From positions 4,875-11,742 of the forward strand of contig KI543195.1 in NCBI GenBank assembly GCA_000496215.1: a stretch of 6,868 bases of DNA, in the 5' to 3' direction. Source of the stretch: an uncultured archaeon A07HN63 (GTDB lineage Archaea; Halobacteriota; Halobacteria; Halobacteriales; Haloferacaceae). A program made the position numbers and the translations under genes. This document shows, in pieces, positions 1-3,998 of the stretch (the stretch's first letter is position 1; every line of letters starts with the position of its first letter). The notes below the pieces were generated by a model. It saw nothing but the letters and a program-made list of their open reading frames with translations, had not been told where the DNA came from and did no database searches.

Positions 1-525
1 TGTTTTCGCTCGCGTGCGGTCTCGATTCGCTCGTCGTCGAACTGATCGCGGAGGTCGTCGCACTGGTCGCGTTTGTCGGCCAGCCACTCGCGGCGTTCCT
101 CGTTGCGCTCGGCGAGTGATTCGCGCCGATCTGTGAGTTCCTCGATCCGGTCGTCGAGGGCGTCGATCCGCTCGCGCGTCGATTCGAGACTGTCGAGGCG
201 GTCGAGCGCGTCGCTGACGGCCTCCTGTTCGTCGGTCTTGACCTCTATTTGCTCGCGTGTCGCGTCGGCGTCGGCGGCTTTTTCCTCGGCCGCTTCACGG
301 CGCTCGGCCGCCTCCTCGCGTTTCTCTGTTGCCGTCTCGCGTTCCTCGGTGGCCTGCTCGCGTTTGTCGGCTGCGTTCTCGCGGTAGGTTTCGATCCGCT
401 CGGTGAGTCGCTCGCGTTCGTCGTCGAGGTCGGCGATGCGCTGCTCGATCTCGACCAGTCGCTCGGCGGTGTCGAGCCGCTCGTCGAGCGTGTCTTGTTC
501 GGCTTCGAGGTCCTCGATTTCGGCT

Positions 526-534
526 TCTAAGATC
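526..534 (-). other. rad50: Second rad50 frameshift site (one extra base)
   Basis: After the zinc hook the displaced frame reads EKRQRVDD and then turns into Arg/Ser-rich nonsense. Skipping one base at about 531 gives LEAEIEDLEAEQDTLDERL and normal coiled coil to the window edge, back in the frame of the start codon. The codons at the junction are GAT CTT AGA, and AGA is a codon otherwise avoided in this GC-rich gene. Confidence 0.8.
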
Positions 535-597
535 GTCGACTCGCTGGCGTTTCTCGTCGAGGTCGTCGACGTGCGGTGCATCCGCGACCGGCTGGCC

Positions 598-609
598 GCA
601 GGTCGGGCA
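598..609 (-). other. rad50: Rad50 zinc-hook motif CPTC
   Basis: The bases encode Cys-Pro-Thr-Cys followed by Gly-Gln-Pro-Val, the CxxC hook at the tip of the Rad50 coiled coil. In this family it dimerises two Rad50 molecules through a shared zinc ion. It lies in the frame-displaced middle piece of the gene, so it is lost if neither frameshift is corrected or recoded. Confidence 0.9.
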
Positions 610-1077
610 GTTGCCCTCGGCGAGGAGGTCCTCGGCCTCGGCGACGGCCTCGCGGGTGGTTTCGAGTCGGGTTCGCGTTTCGGCGAGTTCCTCGCCGAGT
701 TCCTGCCGCTCAGTCTGGAGCCCCTCGCGGTGGGCCTCGGCCCCGCCGATCTCGATATCCGGTTCGGTGGCCTCGAACTGCTCCACTAACGCCTCGCGTT
801 CGGCGTCGAGATCGTCGCGCTCGGTCTCGCACTCCTCGGCGTTGGTTTCTGCTTCGTCTGCCTCGGCTCCGAGGGCGTCGGCGCGCTCCTCGGCCTCGTC
901 AGCCTGCGTTTCGAGATCGTCGGCGGACTCCCGGAGGTTGTCGGCCTGATTCTCGTAGCCGGTCGCCTCGACCCGGAGGTCGGCGATCTCGTCGCCGAGA
1001 GCTTCGTGGCGCTCGGTCAGTGTTTCGCGGCGGTCGGCGATGGCCTCGGCGGTCGCCTCGGTGAGGTCGGTCTCGGC

Positions 1078-1085
1078 GAGTTTGC
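1078..1085 (-). other. rad50: First rad50 frameshift site (one base apparently missing)
   Basis: Reading from 1988, the protein is normal through residue 303 (ETDLDAN) and then becomes a Pro/Arg-rich string ending at TGA 1019-1017. Starting instead at 1080 gives LAETDLTEATAEAIADRRE and about 180 further residues of normal coiled coil. The junction lies beside an AAA run, where loss of one base is easy. I see no canonical X-XXY-YYZ slippery heptamer here. Confidence 0.8.
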
Positions 1086-1984
1086 GTCGAGGTCGGTTTC
1101 GAGGTCGTCGCGCTCTTCGATAGCTTCGCGGCGTTGGTCGCCGAGGTCGTCGCGTTCGGCTTCCGTCTCGCTGATCTCGGTTTCCAGCTCCTCGATTTCG
1201 TCTTCCAGTTCTTCGATCTCGGCCTGCTGCTCCTCGTATTCGTCAAGCACCGACTCGGCGTCCTCCAGCGTCTCTGTGGCCTTCTCGCGCTGCGCCTCGT
1301 AGTTCTCAATCTCGTCGTCGACCTCGTCGCGTTTCGTTTCGAGCTCGTTGAGCGTGGCGTGGAGGTCCTCGGCTTCCTTCGCCTCGATCTGCTCATCGAC
1401 GGTCTCAAGCGAGCCGCGGGCGTTCTGGAGCAGGTCGGTGACGGCCAGCCGGGCCTCGCCAGCCCGATCCCGATAGGTCTCCAGGGTGCCCAGCTGCAGC
1501 AGGTCGTCGATCATGTCCTGTCGCTGGCTCGGGCTGGCGTTGATGAGCTTGTTCACCTCGCCCTGCCGGACGTAGGCGCAGTTGACGAACGCCTCGGCGT
1601 CCATCCGCAGCAACTCGGTGACGAAGTCGCGGACGGCTCGCGCACCATCCCGCGAAATCGGCTCGCCGCTACCGTCGTCACCTTCCAGCACGCATTTTCG
1701 GGTGCTGACGCGGTCACCGCTGCGGCGGAGCTGGCGTTCGATGTGGTAGTCGACGCCCTCGTGGGTGAACCAGAGTTCGACGGCGGCCTCCTCCTCGCTG
1801 TTGCTGATTACGTCGTCGAGTGTGCCGGGCAAGGCTTTCGAACCGTAGAGCGCGAAGAAACAGGCCTCCAGTAGCGACGATTTACCGCTGCCGTTGAGGC
1901 CGTGAATCACGGTGACGCCGTCGGTGAGCTCGACATCGGCGTCGCCGTACGGCTTGAAATTCGAGAGGCGTAGGCGATTGAATC

Positions 1985-3412
1985 TCACAGGAAGTCCTCC
2001 ATCGTCGAGAGTTCGCCCTCGACGGTGTCACCCTCGTCGTCAGCGGTGCTTTCGTCATCAGTGGTGTCTTCGTCGTCGGTGCTGTCAGCAGTAGCGGTGT
2101 CGTCGGGTGCGGTCTCACCGTCGGCAGTGTCGGCAGTATCAGCAGTGTCATCAGCGTCGTCATCAGCAGCATCAGCGGCCGCGTCGCTAGCGGTGGTGTC
2201 ATCGCTCTCGCTGTCGGATTCGGCAGCCGACTCAGAGGCGTCACTGTCGTCGCTCTCGGGCGGTGCCAGTGCGGCAGGGTCGTTCTCGATCTGGTCTTTG
2301 AGCCGGCTTTTCACCGTCTCCCGGAGGTTGCTGTCGGCGATATCGGGCGACCGGACCGCCTCGTCGATGTCGAGGGCGGCTTCCGACAGGCCTACCTCCT
2401 CGATCCGCTCGTCGACAGCAGCGTCGGGATCGGCGAAACTCACCGAGAGTTCGGTTTCGGTTTCGATCTCGCGGCGGTCGGTGACGCGGGCGATCAGCGC
2501 GCCGTTGTCGAGGGCGAACGACTCGATTCCCCCCGGCGTGACCGGCTCGCCGTCGCCGGTGATCTCGACGATGACGACGGCGTCGTCGAGATCGTGCTGG
2601 CCGACCTTCTCGCGGACGCGGTCGGCTCCCTCGCCGGGTTCGAGGTCGGCCGTGACGAAGCCGAACTCGCGGGTCACGTCCGACAGCGACCGTCGGCGGA
2701 TGTCGACGCCAGCGGGACCGGGATCGTCGGCATCGAAGCCGACGACGTTGTAGCCGCGGTCGTCTTCCTCGCTCGCGCTCGCGCGCTCGGTCGACCCGCA
2801 GTAGGTGACCCACACGTCGTCGACACGTTCGATACCCGGCGCGTGGTTATCACCGAGCAGGACGGCGTCGAACTCGACCGTCGATTCCTCGAGGACGGTC
2901 TCGGTCTCCCAGTTCGCGTGCGCGAAAGGGGTAAAGAGCCCGTGGCCGACGAGGACCGAGTGGGTCGGCTCGGTGTCGAGATCGCTGTCGGCCGGCAGGG
3001 TGTAGTCGTAGTCGAGATCGTCGCGGCGGGATTCGGGGACGTGATCGAGGCCGTAGAACGCGACCGCATCGACGGCGACCGGGTCGTCGCCGAGTCGGGT
3101 TGCGAGGCCGAGGCGTTCGAAGAGGTCGAGCCACTGGCCGCCGCGGGTGGACTCGTGGTTGCCGACGACCGCGAGAAACGGGATATCGGCGGCGTTGAGG
3201 TCGCGGAGGGCCGAGAGCGTACCCATCAGATCGGGGAGGTCTGGCCGGCGGTCGTGAAACAGATCGCCCGCGTGGACGACGGCGTCGACATCCATCTCGA
3301 CGGCGTCGTCGACCACCTGCTCGAAGGCCGCGAGAAAGTCCGCTCGCCGCTCGGGCGAGTGGTACTGCTGGTAGCCGATGTGGGTGTCGCCAGTGTGTAG
3401 CACCCGTGTCAT
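1985..3412 (-). CDS. mre11: DNA double-strand break repair nuclease Mre11
   Basis: Mn-dependent exo/endonuclease of the Mre11-Rad50 complex, acting on DNA ends; 475 residues. The calcineurin-like phosphoesterase motifs are in order: GDTH (Asp9, His11), AGDLFH (Asp50), GNHE (Asn85, His86), GHG (His157) and GDNH (His190). A capping region follows to about residue 384. Residues 385-465 are a low-complexity Asp/Ser/Thr/Ala tail, and the protein ends STMEDFL. I chose the ATG at 3412 because the phosphoesterase fold begins at once (MTRVLHTGDTHIG). The open frame continues 83 codons upstream to 3661, but that stretch is Ser/Arg-rich antisense-like sequence overlapping the small membrane gene. No Shine-Dalgarno precedes 3412; a TATATC island 28 bases upstream fits a leaderless transcript. 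The second metal-site motif is GDNH where the family usually has GHxH. The stop overlaps the rad50 GTG, so the two are coupled. Confidence 0.95.
   Translation of the reverse strand: MTRVLHTGDTHIGYQQYHSPERRADFLAAFEQVVDDAVEMDVDAVVHAGDLFHDRRPDLPDLMGTLSALRDLNAADIPFLAVVGNHESTRGGQWLDLFERLGLATRLGDDPVAVDAVAFYGLDHVPESRRDDLDYDYTLPADSDLDTEPTHSVLVGHGLFTPFAHANWETETVLEESTVEFDAVLLGDNHAPGIERVDDVWVTYCGSTERASASEEDDRGYNVVGFDADDPGPAGVDIRRRSLSDVTREFGFVTADLEPGEGADRVREKVGQHDLDDAVVIVEITGDGEPVTPGGIESFALDNGALIARVTDRREIETETELSVSFADPDAAVDERIEEVGLSEAALDIDEAVRSPDIADSNLRETVKSRLKDQIENDPAALAPPESDDSDASESAAESDSESDDTTASDAAADAADDDADDTADTADTADGETAPDDTATADSTDDEDTTDDESTADDEGDTVEGELSTMEDFL
1996..2000 (-). promoter_or_regulatory. rad50: Shine-Dalgarno of rad50, embedded in the mre11 coding sequence
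   Basis: GGAGG reads on the minus strand seven bases before the rad50 GTG (1988). It is formed by the Met-Glu-Asp codons ATG GAG GAC of the Mre11 C-terminus. With the GTGA stop/start overlap at 1988-1985 it explains how rad50 is translated from the mre11 message and supports GTG 1988 as the start. Confidence 0.8.
2018..2260 (-). repeat. Low-complexity acidic tail region of mre11
   Basis: These bases encode Mre11 residues 385-465, almost entirely Asp, Glu, Ser, Thr and Ala, with a short tandem TAD unit (DTADTADTAD, residues 422-431). Third positions use more A and T than the rest of the gene. Such a tail is likely unstructured and is a place where repeat slippage could change length between strains. 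Confidence 0.75.
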
Positions 3413-3437
3413 TGCCGGGTTCTTATTGCCGGGGTGG

Positions 3438-3442
3438 TATAT
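3438..3442 (-). promoter_or_regulatory. Possible TATA element for mre11
   Basis: ATATA (GATATACC on the minus strand) stands out from GC-rich surroundings. It is centred 28 bases upstream of the mre11 ATG, the distance expected for a leaderless haloarchaeal transcript. No Shine-Dalgarno precedes this ATG, which agrees. mre11 may also be read through from the small gene 61 bases upstream. Confidence 0.4.
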
Positions 3443-3473
3443 CGGTTCCGCGACAGCCATCGGCGGTTGGCGC

Positions 3474-3671
3474 TCAGAGGAGACCGAACTGCGCGAGCAC
3501 GAGCAGCGCGCCGACGACGACGACCGCGATAGTGACCAGTCGCCACGCGATCTTGAGGACGATCCGCCCGACGACGAGGACGACGAGCATCCCGACGAGC
3601 GCGACCAGTATCTCGATGAGTTCCAGCCCGAGGATACCGCCGCCCCCAGCGAGGAGGACACTCAACAACAT
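3474..3671 (-). CDS. Small hydrophobic membrane protein, function unknown
   Basis: A 65-residue protein made almost wholly of Leu, Val, Ile, Ala and Gly. Two membrane-spanning segments can be seen, about residues 16-37 and 44-64, separated by a short basic stretch (KIAWR). An early GGGG run sits at residues 9-12. There is no signal-peptide cleavage site and no catalytic motif, and I do not recognise the family. The strong hydrophobicity and the minus-strand third-position GC pattern argue that it is real rather than a shadow. No Shine-Dalgarno precedes the ATG, but a GCTTATT element is centred 28 bases upstream, which fits a leaderless promoter. It ends 61 bases before mre11 and may be the first gene of the mre11-rad50 unit; a role in repair is not implied by the sequence. 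Confidence 0.7.
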   Translation of the reverse strand: MLLSVLLAGGGGILGLELIEILVALVGMLVVLVVGRIVLKIAWRLVTIAVVVVGALLVLAQFGLL

Positions 3672-3695
3672 ATCCCGAGCGAAACACTGAGTCGG

Positions 3696-3702
3696 AATAA
3701 GC
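3696..3702 (-). promoter_or_regulatory. TATA-like element for the small membrane gene
   Basis: On the minus strand this reads GCTTATT, centred 28 bases before the ATG at 3671, where a leaderless archaeal transcript would place it. The same heptamer appears in the opposite orientation at 3753-3759 facing nrdJ, which supports a promoter role for both. Confidence 0.5.
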
Positions 3703-3752
3703 TTGGGGGCAGCGGGGGCGACGAGATTTCACTTTCACCACACTTTGGGTAG

Positions 3753-3760
3753 GCTTATTA
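3753..3760 (+). promoter_or_regulatory. TATA-like element for nrdJ
   Basis: GCTTATTA is the most AT-rich point upstream of nrdJ on the plus strand. Archaeal spacing would start transcription near 3783, about 210 bases before the nrdJ ATG. It mirrors the GCTTATT of the divergent gene and is followed directly by an ACAC-N8-GTGT dyad. Confidence 0.45.
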
Positions 3761-3776
3761 ACACGTAGACTAGTGT
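3761..3776 (+). promoter_or_regulatory. Candidate NrdR-box-like operator
   Basis: ACAC, eight bases, GTGT: a 16-base dyad whose arms and spacing match the outer parts of the bacterial NrdR box (ACAC-N8-GTGT); the AT-rich centre of that consensus is not kept. It lies between the TATA-like element and the predicted start site of the ribonucleotide reductase gene, where a repressor would act. A second AACACG copy starts exactly 32 bases later (3792), but its right half is degenerate. NrdR homologues occur in haloarchaea; binding here is inference. Confidence 0.35.
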
Positions 3777-3831
3777 TCAACCAGACGCCTGAACACGGAC
3801 AGAAGGCTCTCTTCAGTTCGCAGTACGCTCA

Positions 3832-3871
3832 GCGGTAGCACTATCGAATCCAACTTCAGTTGGACTACCGC
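3832..3871 (+). ncRNA. Bulged stem-loop in the nrdJ leader, possible cis-acting RNA element
   Basis: GCGGTAG (3832-3838) pairs perfectly with CTACCGC (3865-3871). Inside it, TCCAAC (3849-3854) pairs perfectly with GTTGGA (3859-3864) around a four-base TTCA loop. The two stems abut on the 3' side and are separated by a ten-base bulge on the 5' side, so they could stack into a 13-pair helix. It lies in the presumed transcribed leader, well before the ribosome binding site. It matches no riboswitch class I know. Confidence 0.4.
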
Positions 3872-3884
3872 AACCGTAGCTGTT

Positions 3885-3998
3885 ATGAGGGTGCCTTCGG
3901 TATCACAGTCCCGTCACGAACGAGTGTTACAACCTATGCGTTCATCATCAACAACCACCAGCAAGCAGGCCCGGTATCGACAGGAGGCAGCCAAATGA
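3885..3998 (+). CDS. Possible short upstream reading frame coupled to nrdJ
   Basis: A 37-codon frame from ATG 3885 ends at TGA 3996-3998, overlapping the nrdJ start as ATGA, a classic translational-coupling arrangement. An internal ATG at 3936 gives a 20-residue version beginning MRSSSTTTSKQARYRQ. The same frame is free of stops back to 3774 but has no ATG before 3885. Composition is Ser/Thr/Arg-rich with only about half of the third positions G or C, unlike the neighbouring genes, and I see no ribosome binding site for it. It may be a leader peptide or chance. Confidence 0.25.
   Translation: MRVPSVSQSRHERVLQPMRSSSTTTSKQARYRQEAAK
3983..3987 (+). promoter_or_regulatory. nrdJ: Shine-Dalgarno of nrdJ
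   Basis: GGAGG lies seven bases before ATG 3995, the same motif and spacing as for rad50. A strong Shine-Dalgarno implies that the nrdJ message has a 5' leader rather than being leaderless. It fixes the start at 3995. Confidence 0.85.

Larger units (their letters stand above)
1..1988 (-). pseudogene. rad50: DNA repair ATPase Rad50, frameshifted as given and cut off by the window start
   Basis: Rad50 is the SMC-like ATPase partner of the Mre11 nuclease in double-strand break processing. Seen: a GTG start at 1988, an N-terminal ABC ATPase lobe with Walker A GLNGSGKSS at residues 30-38 and a Q-loop (YVRQGEVN) with Gln142, then a long Glu/Asp/Arg-rich coiled coil. The zinc hook CPTCGQPV falls near residue 461 and is followed by the returning coiled coil. 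About 662 residues are present; the second ATPase lobe (signature motif, Walker B) lies beyond position 1. The frame from 1988 hits TGA at 1019-1017. Coding continues one frame over from about 1080 and returns to the original frame near 531. Codon pattern and coiled-coil sequence are intact in all three pieces, so the shifts are recent, sequencing errors, or recoded. The start overlaps the mre11 stop (GTGA). The family call is certain; whether the gene is functional is not. Confidence 0.9.
3672..3994. other. Divergent intergenic region between the mre11 side and nrdJ
   Basis: 323 bases without a clear gene. It holds, in order, a minus-strand TATA-like element (3696-3702), a plus-strand TATA-like element (3753-3760), an ACAC-N8-GTGT dyad (3761-3776), a bulged stem-loop (3832-3871), a weak hairpin (3890-3904), a possible short reading frame ending at 3998, and the nrdJ Shine-Dalgarno (3983-3987). 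The long stretch between the likely promoter and nrdJ implies a leader of about 210 bases, which is unusual in haloarchaea. Confidence 0.7.

Noticed and set aside
1134..1874. Plus-strand open frame opposite rad50
   Set aside because: Shadow of the Rad50 ATPase lobe and coiled coil; no recognisable protein features.
2594..3400. Long plus-strand open frame opposite mre11
   Set aside because: mre11 carries all the nuclease motifs on the other strand; this is a GC-bias shadow.
3413..3661. N-terminal extension of Mre11 to an upstream start
   Set aside because: The added 83 residues are Ser/Arg-rich sequence without fold, overlap the small membrane gene, and precede the natural MTRVLHTGDTH start.
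3827..3871. A tRNA gene in the leader
   Set aside because: D-arm-like and T-loop-like strings are only a few bases apart; no acceptor stem or anticodon arm can be drawn.
3783..3994. Cobalamin riboswitch controlling nrdJ
   Set aside because: Attractive because the enzyme uses adenosylcobalamin, but the conserved B12-box is absent and the visible stems do not fit that architecture.
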